64,000 bases of DNA from Nelumbo lutea (Eukaryota; Streptophyta; Magnoliopsida; Proteales; Nelumbonaceae): positions 87,884,076 through 87,948,075 of the forward strand of contig JAKGHH010000002.1 in assembly GCA_022828595.1 (NCBI GenBank), given 5' to 3'. Below, piece after piece: positions 21,731 through 33,121 of this stretch. Under the pieces are notes generated by a model. The model ran no database searches. It saw only the letters and a program-made list of their open reading frames with translations, and was not told the origin of the DNA. The first letter of the stretch is position 1. Each line of letters opens with the position of its first letter. The translations under genes were made by a program, and so were the position numbers.

Positions 21731-23367
21731 AATGCGAGAGAATTTGATTTATTTAATGACTTAAATGTGAGACTTAATAAAATGTAATTGAATGTACTTA
21801 ATGGTATTCTTTTAATTACATTTTCTGCCCTTTCAAAATATGAATTAAATTCAATAAAAATATTTTAATAAAGAAAATTTCTAGAAGCAGTACCTCCTCA
21901 TTCATACTTTTATAAATATTATAGATTTGTCTAAATTAATATCAACATAATGAAAGGGCAAGTTAGACTTATCACTTCCTAAGCCTAACCCATATATGGA
22001 TTTCCCAAAACAAGTTAATTTAATGGGATTTAAAGAAGATAAGACTGTTTAAGGAGTGTTTGCTATCATGTGCTCATTTATAGAAGACAGACACCACCCA
22101 ATTGATCTAACTCCTAAGCTACAATAAATACAAATAGATGTCAGTCAGTCTCAACAGTCGTTATTGGACAAAAAAGATTCCATTAAAGCTCCAATAATAA
22201 TACAAAAACCAGATAAATTAGGCATTTAATTACTTATGGACAACTTACCAATGGATCTGGATAATCAGAAGATTCAGTACTACATGAAAGGATGGCTGTC
22301 TTTCCGTTTTAGGCAATAAAAAATCAATAGTTTTTCAGTGAATAGACCCTTGTAGCTTAAATGCCAAGGGATACCCTAATTACAGCTCTGTGCGATTTAA
22401 ATACTACAGCCCTCACTCTCACCAATGCAGCCTTGTTACGAGTAAGTTAAGCATTCTTGAACGTCCTGTCCTTTTTCATTAAATATCAATAAGACTCAGA
22501 AATATTTTAGTCGTATTTCTTATTAAATATTATATTCTTTTCAAAAATAAAAAGATTTATTAAACAACATTGGAATGTGACTTCTTGGGTACTTTTATTT
22601 TATTTTAGTCGTATTTTTATTTTTAGTTTTAATTTTTAGTAGTTTAAGAGATGATTGTAATTTCAGATATCTGACGGGCTGTACAATATATTTATCCCTT
22701 AGTTTAAATTTGCCTACATTTATGGAATGATACGGATGGCAATTCCTTTCTTCTTTTATTTCTTTAACTGGTCGATTCATGGTTAAACTTTAATTGTAAT
22801 TATCTTTTCTGAACTTTTCAACCCGGTTGCAAATAGACTCATTCTCTAATAATATCCATACGGCTGATTTCTAAAAAAATAAATTTTATAAATGACAAAT
22901 AAAATAGAATTTAAAATTGCAGCTTTAGATTTGAAAGGGGTATTTTGCGTATTTTTATGCTTGTTTTTAGAGGATTCAAACAAAAGGAATCTACTTTCAA
23001 CCAACGTTTTAGAAAACAATTCGAAAATGAAATTGTTCTGGCCAATTTTTTTTGGATTCCCGTCTTGACAGCAAAATTAAAAAAATTAAAATATAAATAA
23101 AAAAATAAAAAATGGTTAAAAACCATTAAATAGGTTGATAGTTCAACCACTCAAATCAATGATTTATTGACTTTTTCAACTTTTTTTTATCAGATTTCGG
23201 GTTTTGGATAAAATAAAACCCATTGCCTAAACAACGGAGACTCCAAAATGTTTAAGGGAAATGATTGCGATTATCAAACTTTAGGAAAGTTTATAGAAAT
23301 TATCAGAAACTTCAGGGAGGTTCAAACAGTTTACCTATCATTATAATTAGGTCCACTATTTTTCCAA
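21731..23367. other. AT-rich intergenic DNA
   Basis: No gene, RNA gene or transposon end recognised. Short open stretches on the minus strand (22595-22780, 22911-23150) are A/T-biased and look random. Confidence 0.5.
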
Positions 23368-23423
23368 GCCGTTGGATGGTCCTTGAGATTCGTAGAGTTT
23401 GAATCTCAACGGCCATCCAATGG
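23368..23423. repeat. Short imperfect inverted repeat
   Basis: GCCGTTGGATGGTCCTTGAG at 23368 is followed after GATTC and a 9-base loop by GAATCTCAACGGCCATCCAA at 23401. The arms GGATGG..TTGAGATTC and GAATCTCAA..CCATCC can pair with a small bulge. It may be the remnant of a small foldback element. Confidence 0.5.
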
Positions 23424-23939
23424 TGCAGACTTGACGAGGGAGTACGTATTCCTCACAAAAGTTCAAACACTCTTGCCCTTTATTTTAATCCAAATTGGTT
23501 CGACGTTGACGGGATATGGGCGGGAACATCCCCCTTTTTCAGCTCTTCCAAGTTCCAATTATATGACCGATTAAAAGAGAGGAGAGAGAAAGAACATTGT
23601 CACAGGTTAGAGGGGAGAGAATCAGAGAGAGAGAAAAGGATTCAGATACATTGCATCTGATTAAACTAATTTCTTCTATCATGAAGATCATTCGTCACCA
23701 GCGTATCTGATGCGTCAGCATCGGTTTCCCTTATTGTGAGTTGATTCTGGACCCATCGGCCGTTGTTTTACAAGGTCTTCCCTTGATTGGCACGCCGGTT
23801 TTCAGACCCGGTTTCGGACTTTGGGTGACTGTCCAACAATGTACCCGAAATTCCGGGTGTAAAAATCAAATACCTTTCTTCTTTTTGGCCATTGATTACG
23901 TCTAAAATGAAGAAAATCAAATGTTTTCAACTTTAGTCG
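23424..23939. other. Purine-rich leader-like DNA, unassigned
   Basis: Around 23573-23640 the plus strand has GAGAGGAGAGAGAAAG-type runs like a plant 5' leader, followed by 200 bases of more GC-rich DNA (to 23860). The only ATG there (ATGAAGATCATTCG, 23681) opens a frame of ten codons. I cannot identify a gene. Confidence 0.35.
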
Positions 23940-24532
23940 TTTATTAAAATACCCCTGTAATTTCATAGATTTATTAAAGTTTATGGTTCAATTTCAACAT
24001 TTTACTAAAATTCCCCTTATAATTTGCAACCAATTTATTTAATCAACTTTGTATCAAGAATATTTTATATTGATGGCAGAAAAATGGTAATTTGACCAAA
24101 AATGTTAAAAGGCATGAACCTATGTTATTTTATTTTGAAATTACCCCTAATACATTATATTGAGCTTTTAAAATGAAACATAGTTTAATTTTTAGATCTA
24201 TTACACAATATTTGATTTTAATAAAATGAATAAGAGAGAACAGTGAATACCAGTCATATTAGTTAATTTGCAACATGTCTTCCTTCTTAGATAGAGAATA
24301 AAATTGATCGAAGAGTCTTTGTCCATGTTTTACTAGGGACAAAAGTGGCATTACCATTTATGTTTTCTATAGATTATATTAGTCCATAAAAATCTTTAGG
24401 TCAAAATTGTCATTTTCCACTTCAACCTAAAGGAAGGTTGATTAAATAAATCAGTTGCAAACTATAAGGGGTGTTTTAGTAAAACATAAATTATAGGATA
24501 AGTTTTAGTAAATCTAGGAGGATTTTAGTAAA
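23940..24532. mobile_element. Foldback element with long imperfect terminal inverted repeats
   Basis: The left arm (about 23940-24110) contains TTTATTAAAATACCCC, CCCCTTATAATTTGCAACC and ATTTATTTAATCAAC. The inverted right arm (about 24360-24532) gives TTTACTAAAATCCTCC, CCCCTTATAGTTTGCAACT and ATTTATTTAATCAAC in the same order and spacing, so the arms pair over roughly 170 bases. The core is non-coding. Target duplications are not clear. Its right end coincides with the left flank of the next element. Confidence 0.6.
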
Positions 24533-25250
24533 GGGATTATAGCTGATAAGGGCAGGTCTTATTATCAATAAAAATAATTTTTTAACATAATTTCTAGAAT
24601 AAGTAAATTTAAAAAAAAAAAAACATCAATAAAGGGTAAAAACACTGTTCATCTTCTTCCTCCTTTAGACCACCGAACAAATATTCCCACCTCGGGTCTC
24701 TATCTTTATCTTTCCTCCTCCTCCTCCTCCTTCATCTTCTTTCTTCTTCTTCTGCTTCTTCTTCTTCTGTATATTTGAGTTTAGAGCAGAGCTTCTATGA
24801 ATTCTTCTTTTGAAACAGTTAGAAGAACACATTCATCCGCCAAGTTCTTTTTCTAACGGTGTTTTGGCTCGTAACAGAATCTCCGCCAAGTAACCAACAA
24901 CCGCTTGCTGCTGTTTCGAATTCCTAGCCATTGATTTTTTCAAGGATATGAAGCAAAGGGTTCTGGTGATCTTGGGCATGGAGGTGGATCCGAAAGGAGG
25001 GCCAAGGGTTCAAGAATTGGCGATGAACTCTTCCATGGCCATTGAAAGGAGGAGGAAGAGGAAGGAGAAAGATGGAGACTAGAGATGGGGATATTTTCTC
25101 GATGGTTGAAGGAGGAAGGAGATGAACAGTGTTTCTAGCATTTTTTGATATATTTTTTAATAAAAGTTACTCTATTTTAAAAATTATGGTAAAAAAAATT
25201 ATTTTTATTGATAATAATACTCAAAAGTTGCCTTTATCAACTATAATCCC
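24533..25250. mobile_element. Mutator-like non-autonomous element, possible Pack-MULE
   Basis: 718 bp with long inverted termini. Left end GGGATTATAGCTGATAAGGG and inverted right end GGGATTATAGTTGATAAAGG are nearly identical; the match continues through TTATTATCAATAAAAATAA and AACACTGTTCATCTYCTTCC for about 150-200 bases. Flanking 9-bp sequences TTTAGTAAA (24524-24532) and TTTATTACA (25251-25259) agree at 7 of 9, the length made by Mutator-type transposases. The middle (about 24700-25080) is less AT-rich, CTT-rich and gene-like, as when host sequence is captured, but I cannot name a source gene. No transposase. Confidence 0.6.
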
Positions 25251-25269
25251 TTTATTACATGATCCAAAA

Positions 25270-25496
25270 TGATATTCAATAAAAGAATGAATCATATTGT
25301 TGAAAAAAGTGATGATAGAAAATTAGAATGAATTGCATTCTCCTACAGTAAGCGTTTCACTTTTTGAAATGTTCATTTTTTAATGATATTCAATAAAAGA
25401 ATGAATCATATTGTTGAAAAAAATGATGGTAGAAAATTAGAATGAAATCCATTCTCCTAGAGCAAGCGTTCACTTTATGAAATGTTCATTTTTTAA
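25270..25496. repeat. Two-copy tandem duplication, unit 114 bp
   Basis: TGATATTCAATAAAAGAATG starts at 25270 and again at 25384; each copy runs through ATTGTTGAAAAAA, GAAAATTAGAATGAA and ends GAAATGTTCATTTTTTAA. A few substitutions and single-base indels separate the copies. Confidence 0.85.
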
Positions 25497-28347
25497 ACAG
25501 AAAAAGTATTTGTTTTCCTAACTTTTACATGATGCAAGTAAAAGGATCCATTTTACAATCTGGTGTGATGAGGGCACCATGTAAACAGGTTGTTAAGTGT
25601 ATGAAGGGAGGTTTTTGGAGCATTGGATTCAGACAGAAGCCCTTGACACTTGGATTGGAATATTTTTCCTCGTGATTTGAATTTAATCACGAAGGCAAGG
25701 GCAAAAGATTCAAATCCAACCATAAATGACTGAGCGAGGGCCCAGTGGTTTTATACCATCCGAAGCCTTGAAAGGAACCGTTGAAGCCTGTGAAATTAAG
25801 AAAGCTGAAATGGTTGAGTTGTATTATTGATTATTGGACTTATAAAAAAAATGGTTGAGTTGTTCTACACGCTCATCTAACCTGTATGAGGATTTGGCTT
25901 CACGTGGTTGTCACGTGGACTTGGGTCCCCACTCCCCACCACCACCTGATAAATGTAGCCCTATTATGGTATCATTGCACACTGACTCCAACTGGGTGGC
26001 TGTTCACCTGTCAGAATTTGCAACATAGGATCTTCCAATTGGTGGACCCCACGAACTCTACTGACAACCATTGGATGGTGTTCATTTCATGCCCTCATAA
26101 AACTTTCTCCGTAGAGTCCACAATTTCGTAACCAACGGTCACATGGGTGGTGACGTGGTATTCTTTCTTTCTCAATTGGGAGGCCAAGGGTTCAAATTTG
26201 AGTCAAGTGGACTTCTCCACCAGGATATGTGAGGGTCTACTTTCTGGTACAGTGTGGACCGCCTTGATCGGCCAGCCGGTGGTATATCTTTGAAATAACT
26301 TGGGATGTCTTGTTTCAAATTTAGATTTTAGATTGGGTTTCTCTTTCTCCCAATGGGATAGAGAATGACCAAATCAAGTAGGCAGATTTCTCCAATGGGC
26401 TGGAGAATGGTTTACTTTCAGGCTCACTTTGTCAGATGGTTCAACCAAATTTAATGAGAATTTTCTTCGAATCATTTGTACAATAAAAATTAACCCTTTT
26501 ACACATATTGCTCTTTATTTTCATTTTTCTAATTTTATGGAAAAGTAATCCTTTTTTCTAATTTTGAGAAAATCGAACAATGTGCCGATTTAATGAGCAT
26601 TGGGATTTTTTAAAGGAATTTAATATGCATTTGGTATACCTTTCGTTTATTAAATAAACGTTTGTCCTTAATTTATCTTCAAAAGTGAGAAAAGTATTTG
26701 ATAAATCGTTTATTAACAACTAGGCACTATTAGACGCCTAACGGTTGATATATATATATGCACATAAATCAAAACCAATTTTTGTAAATATCAATGTATA
26801 CGAATGAATATAATGAAAAAAATACTGATTTAATGATGACATAACGACATTTTAATAAATACCTATCATAAAACATCCATAAAATAAAATACACACTCAA
26901 TGGACTAAAGATCATTCAACAAAGTCAAAAACTCAAAAGTCAAAACCTTAAAAATCGATAGTATAACACGCATATATACATACACGTATAGCTTGCAGTG
27001 GCGATACATCTGAAATGCATAAGCCATTAGCTCATCCATGCAAGTTGGTAGAACAACATGCATCTCGTCTTGCACCTCTCTTAAACAAAAGAAAGAATCC
27101 AATATCCTTAAACTCAATGCATAGGCTCTTCAACGCCCCAACATGATATTGCAATTTATGCATATTATAGCTGAAGGACAAACAGTAGTCCCAAATGTCC
27201 TAAGCACCACAAAACCCACACCCATCACTATAACCCAGACCCTAGAGATTTACATTACTGAAGTATTATTTCTTATTGCTCTGGGTTTATGTTTCAAAAA
27301 TACTGAATTATAGTTTATAGAACACCTTTATATGCCACCATAGCCGCCATGAAAATTTTAGCTTGGAATAATTGTTACAGAGGCAGGGGTGCCCTCACTA
27401 TTTCAGGTCGGATCTCGTATTCACAAGCATCCTATCTACACCTACCCACAAGATATTATAGTTTTACATTATAAACATTTTTCCTATTTACATGTTATCA
27501 TTAATGAATTCACATCTGCACTCCATAGCACATCTTATTGGCACTCCATAGCACATCTGAACCATGTATTGATCTCAATTTAGAGCAAGGGACAGAGACA
27601 AGCATACTGGTGTGGGGGTCCTTGGCCCCCCAAACTTTTTGTTAAATCATTATTTATATAGGGTTACTAAAGGGTCATATTCTAACTCTTCTCTTCTCTA
27701 ACTCCCAAAATAAAAAATAAAAAATAAAAAGCAAAATATGTAATAGATTCAAACATTCTCAATCCATTTTTTCCTATACCCTACTTCTACTCCCTATTTC
27801 ATTTTCTTGCCCCAATGCTCCTGGCTCCACCACTCATGACATGGTAGATGTTCTTAATGCACATTAAGATGTACCTGTGGGGTATTCTTTGTGCAGCACC
27901 AATCTGAATCCCAATTTACAGCTGTAGCATCTTGTGGGTAGGAGATCCGGATTGCGACAATTCATCCACTTCCAAGATTCTTATGTGAATTTCACTTTAA
28001 GGCCCCATTTTCTTTTCAGTAAGTTGTTTATCCAGGTAAATGCATGTATTTGGGTAAGTGTTTTATGGGAAACATTTACCCTCGTTTTTTCATTTTTTAG
28101 GTAAATAAAATAATGACCATTTTAGCCATAAAAATTCCATTATCAAAAGAAGTATTTTTGTCCCATCCAAGTCTTGAAAAAAATAATTTACCCACCTAAA
28201 AGATGAGTATTAATTACCTAGGTAAGTGATACCCAAGAAAATAAAATAAACTTTCCCTTATCCTCATATAAATTAAAAAATATATATAGATTTAATCCTA
28301 TTGACCAATTTTCCCCTCTCAAAATCCCAAAAAACCAACGCCCCTAA
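25497..28347. other. Intergenic DNA with weak exon-like and repeat-like segments
   Basis: No gene can be named. On the minus strand 27117-26905 gives a 70-codon open stretch with non-repetitive composition (FFCLREVQDEMHVVLP, CMDELMAYAFQMYRHC) ending near a GTATGTATAT donor-like site, so it could be a relic exon. Around 27620-27840 lies a dispersed-repeat phrase (GGTCCTTGGCCCCCC ... CTGGCTCCACCACTCATGAC). From 28000 to 28250 the DNA is AT-rich with GGTAAATAAAATAATG-like phrases. Confidence 0.35.
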
Positions 28348-28466
28348 GGTTATGTTTGGTTTGAAGGAAAAAGCACGAAAACAAGGGGAAACTTTTATAA
28401 ATCTTGTATAAATTTTCCTACATTTTCCTACCTTTCCATACATTTTCCTTGAAATCAAACATAACC
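28348..28466. mobile_element. Tourist-like MITE (PIF/Harbinger type)
   Basis: 119 bp. Left end GGTTATGTTTGGTTTGAAGG and inverted right end GGTTATGTTTGATTTCAAGG match at 18 of 20 positions. Both sides carry the 3-bp duplication TAA (28345-28347, 28467-28469), typical of PIF/Harbinger. The middle repeats TTTTCCTACATTTTCC and is non-coding. Confidence 0.8.
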
Positions 28467-29237
28467 TAAGGTATGTTGTTGGTGCAGGAAGTTGATTTTT
28501 TCTAGAATTGAACTTGAGGGAGATATGAAATTGCTACCAAAACTTTGTTGGATCAAGGATCAACCTTGGCATATAATTTCTACCATTGCTCAGTGAAACA
28601 CTTATTTCTTTTTCGCTTCATAGAACTACAAAACTGGGATAATAACCCCCACAACTTTGATCTCAACGAAACTTGATCCCAAATCTCTAATACAACGAAT
28701 TAGAAATCCTACCAACTGAACTACCATCAATTGGTTGGTAGCGAAGCATACGTGTGTAGGAAACATGGAGGCCCATCTAAATATGGTCTGACCATCTCAC
28801 ATGTTCATACTTTCACTGTTTTGCCTAACTTTCTTTAAAGGACTATATGTAATGACAACTGTTCTGAGCAATCTTAATGAATGATTTTACTTTTTGGATT
28901 AATAAAAAAAAGAAAAAAAGAAAAAATAATTACGCCATATATAGCTTGAACCAGTTTCCAGTTTATTTCCCATTCCTTACTCTCACCCTTTGGCTTTAAG
29001 GAAGTTATGGTGTAGGTTTTACTTTAACTTAATTGAAAATAACGCATAACGGCATCAACCCTTGTCGTCACACGCCAAGTCTATTCAACACAATTCCCAA
29101 TTCTCCATCTCCAAGGATTAATTAAGGGGAAGATTAATACTTGATTAATTCGAAAACCATAATTAATCAGAAATCAACTAATAGGTAGGGTTTGCTACAC
29201 TTGTTTCTCACTCTCCTGTAATCAAAGGAAGACACCA
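28467..29237. other. Upstream region of the OSR gene
   Basis: AT-rich DNA with no recognised coding sequence. A-rich run at 28904-28927. The proximal part contains several ATTAATTAA/GATTAATT phrases (29116-29170), a common composition of plant promoters; no specific element is claimed. Confidence 0.4.
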
Positions 29238-29243
29238 TATAAA
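29238..29243 (+). promoter_or_regulatory. TATA box of the OSR gene
   Basis: TATAAA in the context CACCATATAAACTC, 173 bases before the first in-frame ATG (29411) and 260 before the ATG at 29498. Start site inferred to lie near 29270. Confidence 0.55.
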
Positions 29244-29410
29244 CTCTGTATAATGCACCGTTCACCTTGGTTGCTTTCCTGTTCGGTTCGCTTCTTTCAT
29301 TCATTCGTGGCTTCGTTGGTTCTTTTAATATCGATCTCTGATCAGAGTACGGAGGGAGGAGATCTGACAGACAGGGACGGGTCTCTGTAAGGCAGCAGCG
29401 ACGGCCTTAT

Positions 29411-29698
29411 ATGAAGGCCAATGGTGGTCGTGGAGGGCGTATGATGCGGAGTTCTGAGAAAGTGAAGGAGTGGTAGAACTGCATTTGGGAGTACTGGATG
29501 GTTGGGTACTTCAGTGTTACGTCCATTCTTCTCCTGGTTGTGTTGGCGATCTCGCTTCTGGTGTTGCCGCTCGTTTTGCCGCCGTTGCCCCCACCGCCGC
29601 TGATGCTCCTCCTCGTCCCCGTACTCATTATGGCCCTCCTCATGTTCCTTGCCTTGTTCCCGTCCGACGTCTCCAACGTCGTCAATACCTCCGTGTGA
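29411..29698 (+). CDS. ARGOS/OSR-like organ size protein, with in-frame amber codon
   Basis: From ATG 29498 the frame encodes 66 residues: two hydrophobic segments (about 7-27 and 35-54) joined by the hairpin PLVLPPLPPPP, then FPSDVSNV. This is the OSR domain of ARGOS, ARGOS-LIKE and OSR1, small endomembrane/ER proteins that promote organ growth by cell division or expansion and, in Arabidopsis and maize, lower ethylene sensitivity. The same frame is open back to ATG 29411, encoding MKANGGRGGRMMRSSEKV-like basic residues that resemble family N-termini, but a TAG at 29474-29476 (codon 22) separates the two parts. Either translation starts at codon 30, giving a domain-only protein, or the stop is a mutation, an assembly error or an allele. 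Family members are usually about 85-135 residues. Domain call is strong; start is uncertain. Confidence 0.82.
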
Positions 29699-29704
29699 TC
29701 CTCC

Positions 29705-29707
<3 letters not shown>

Positions 29708-29746
<39 letters not shown>
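29708..29746 (+). repeat. (CT)n microsatellite after the OSR stop codon
   Basis: About 19 uninterrupted CT units beginning nine bases after the stop codon, followed by GTG and an A-run. It lies in the presumed 3' untranslated region and will vary in length between individuals. Confidence 0.9.
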
Positions 29747-29749
<3 letters not shown>

Positions 29750-32309
29750 AAAAAAAAAAGGAAGAGATGGAAGAAAGAAAATGAAAGTTTGAAGTGTTTC
29801 AATGGACACTTCTGTGATCTTATTACTCTTATTATTTTATTGTATTAAACGAAACCATTGTTTGTTAATATTATTATCGTTACAGTAGACAACATTCTTG
29901 ATTCTTGGTTTTTATCGTTTATTTCTATACCAAACGAAGAACAAAGAAGAGCCGCTGGGCTGACGAGGTGGGTCGAGAGAGACGGTGGCGGAGGAGGATG
30001 GGGAAGTGGGACTACTGGGACCCAGAGAGGGTGACCAAGAATAAAGAAGCATGCCCACGACGAGCTAGGATGGCGACACCCATGATAAAGCTGCCCGGCG
30101 GCAACGTTGACGCGGCGCCGACGTACGGTGGGGGTAACTCGTGACGGCGTACACGGAAAGAAGTAATGCACCCACAGACCAAAGCAAAGTCAAGCCCTTA
30201 CCAAACAGTAATAACACAGAAATACACACAATGCAACGCAGCAATTTCTTCCCAAAGGAAACAAAAAGAAAAGACGGTCTGGTTGGTGAGTCAGGTTGCC
30301 GGTCTGCCCCGCTCAGTCGTAGGTGGACGATTCGAATTTCGAAGAAGAAACCCGAATCACCGAACGCCAGCCTCTCCTTGTTTAGCTGTCGGAATACACC
30401 ATTTCACCTAAACCACTGCATCACTGTTGAGTGTTGATAATCATAACAACGTTTTTCATCTGTGATATGATCATCTTCAAGGGTCCTGGGAGATGAAAAA
30501 AATATCTATCATGGGATTGTTCTACGGACGGTCGACGACCTCGACGTTGCCACATAAATGCGCGGGAAGACTGATCTTACTCACACCTGTCGCAAGGTGT
30601 TATGAGAGAGAAATTCTGTGAAAGGTCAAATCCGAGTAAGTAACTCATGCCTTGGATTAGCATAAAGCAATTTTCTGAAGAAAAAAAAAAACCGAGTAAG
30701 CATTAGAACTCCAGGTGGAGGTAACCGAGCAAACTGAACTCCAGGTGAGTTACAGCGGTAGGTAGATTCCAATCTGCCGGCGAAAATAGGTCCCTCGTAA
30801 TAAGGATTCATATTAGAAAAATACACGGAAATTGCCCACGGTTTTGAAAGGGGAAGGAAAAGGAAACGTGTCGCACATTAAAGTATAAATGGTACGAAGA
30901 CATGAACCGTTGGATTCGCGAGTGAAGGACTAGCATGGAGGAGAATGTGGTCCCACCAAACAAAACCAAGCCAATTTCCTCTCATCTTCATGTCGGCACA
31001 GAGGATGAAAAGAAATGAGGGGGTACGGCCTAAACAATAAACGCCGTCAGTAACGGCCGTTTGCTACCGACCCACGTGTTCAGATGTAAATTTGTAGGTT
31101 TCTACTGTTGTGTGTAGAGTGCAGGCCAACGCGAGCCGGGTCCAACAGCCAACTGATTCACTCACCGACGCGGTACGAGCTTTGTTGGACGAGAAGAATC
31201 TGTTCACATCAGCCCTCTCATCATCGGGAGATGTTTTCAATACAGGCTGGGATGTATTATGAGAAGTTGTGAGGCTCATATAATAAGATGTAATTGTGAG
31301 GCGCGTGCGAAACGCCTTTTGTGAGGAACAGATCCGGTCTCTGGAAAGAATACGTGATGTATCTCCGTCACCGGTCGGTTCCCACGCTGGAGGTGAGGAG
31401 AGATGCACAGCGTGGAGATACTCAGATACGTGGTGTATCTACGTCCCCGGTTACCGGTCGCCGATCGCCAGTCGACACCGTTAGAAGGGAGAGTAGAGAA
31501 TACGAAATCGTCCATGGCAGTTGGCAGATAAAAAGTTCTTGATTTTTCTATTGAGATCCAATGTATGTGTACCTCCTGACAAGTAACAAGGCTACTTCTG
31601 TCGTCCTTGTAACCGTATATTCTTTTCGACTGGGAGCATCTGATTAGACGATTTCCCGCTCTCTCAATTCTCAACTACTTCACAAGAGCTTGTAAGAGTC
31701 ATCCATCCATTTTTGCTACTGTAATTCACCTCATAAATCTGAAATAGCCCCCTATAAACCGCATACTGTCCGTGAAATTTAGCGTCAACCTATGGATAGA
31801 TTCATCTGACCTTTAGATTAGACTTTTAAAGTTGATTTAACTACCTTTGCTTTATTTTTTAGTAATGATGATATCACCAATTCTAATACTATCATCAGGA
31901 GGGGATGTTCTGTGGGACGTTGTGGGGTCTGGTGCGAAGAGGTGAATTTGTAATGAAGCTATTAAAATGATATTGTCCACGTCAGATTATTCTCTATCCT
32001 CATATTGCTTTCCAACACATTAAGCATGTATTCAGAATTATATGTGCACTTAACATTGAGGGAAGCTTTATTTTAGCACTTTCCCCAATGGGTAGTGCCT
32101 AATGGTGTTTAATGATGCCCAAAATATCAATAAATGGGTCTATTATTGTTTTTCTCAATTTTACAACCAAATCAAGTGCAAATGTTTAAGGAATAAACAC
32201 CCACGGTTTGAAACACATATCAAATCCTTGAATTTTATGATTTTCCTTAAATTAAAAAAATAAAAGAATACAATGACAAAAGACTATTTATTATTGGGTT
32301 TCTAGAATA
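29750..32309. other. Intergenic DNA downstream of the OSR gene
   Basis: Two GC-richer patches (29930-30360 and 31020-31680) hold overlapping open stretches on both strands of 60-130 codons with Arg-rich or Ser/Thr-rich composition and no recognisable domain; I do not call them genes. The rest is AT-rich. No transposon termini seen before 32310. Confidence 0.4.
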
Positions 32310-33121
32310 TAAGGGTAACTTTTAGCCCTGAATATCCATAAAAAATAATATTTTTATAAAATAACAAAAATATGATAACTTTTTTTTGAAAAGATATCCA
32401 GAAAGGGAAGTGACACTATTCATCATCTTCCTCTGCCTCTATATTCATGCAAATACATTGGATTCGAAGCCTCGGTGAATCCATTTTATAAAGCCATAGT
32501 TGCGCATTGTCCTTCGTCTTCCTCCGTTTTGCGCACTGAAATGGTTAATGAACACTGGATTCATTCGAATACACTATATTGCGAATACATTGGATTCAAT
32601 ACACTGGATTATATTGCGAACTGATTCGTCATTAACTATCTAGCTCGCCTTCAATTGGCTAGAGAATGTGAATGGATTCATTGAGGCTTCAAATGATTGA
32701 ATCCATTCAATACACTGATTGTATTGCACACTGATATAGACAACAAAACCAGTGAATGACAAGTCAATGCGCAATAAAGTTTAATGTTCAATACACCGGG
32801 CTATATTGAATCCAATGTATTTGCATGAATCCACTATATTGTGAATACACTAATATGGGCTAGAGAATGTGAATGACGAATCAGTGGGTAAGGCTTGGAT
32901 GGGAGTAGTCGCTTTGAAAGACAGAGAGTTTGATGATTTGGAAGTGAGGTATGCTCGAGTACTGGGTGTTGGGTATTAAACGCTGAATGCTAAGTGACCC
33001 CAACTATGAGGAGGATCTCTATTTATGGGAGACTTCCCGAGATCCTAAAAGACAGGAGATAAATGTACTTGTGACGTACCGGGAAAGAGAATATTGGATT
33101 TGCTATCAATCATTAAGTGCG
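32310..33121 (-). repeat. Composite repeat: MULE-like terminus plus gypsy-like LTR fragment
   Basis: Two parts have inverted copies at 56719-57497. Part one (32310-32440: TAAGGGTAACTTTTAGCCC, AATAATATTTTTATAAAATAA, CATCATCTTCCTCTGCCTCT) matches the inverted 57370-57497. Part two (32885-33121: GGGTAAGGCTTGGATGGGAG, GAGGTATGCTCGAG, GATCTCTATTTATGGG) matches the inverted 56719-57003 and on the minus strand carries CATAAATAGAG, a TATA-like box, so it looks like an LTR. Between them 32450-32870 is filled with repeats of GAATACATTGGATTC. The segment is cut at 33121 by the Athila-type LTR. Confidence 0.5.

Noticed and set aside
26160..26450. Possible tRNA-derived SINE (GGTTCAAATTTGAGTC resembling a B box)
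   Set aside because: No convincing A box at the right distance, no poly(A)/poly(T) tail and no target duplications found.
29342..29809. Minus-strand frames opposite the OSR gene
   Set aside because: Poly-Arg/Glu runs come from the CT microsatellite and the rest is the shadow of the OSR coding strand.
29845..30437. Overlapping 80-110 codon frames on both strands downstream of the OSR gene
   Set aside because: No domain, no splice logic, and GC-richer DNA opens frames by chance.
31064..31674. Minus-strand frames of 114 and 132 codons
   Set aside because: Composition looks random and plus-strand frames of similar length overlap; no homology recognised.
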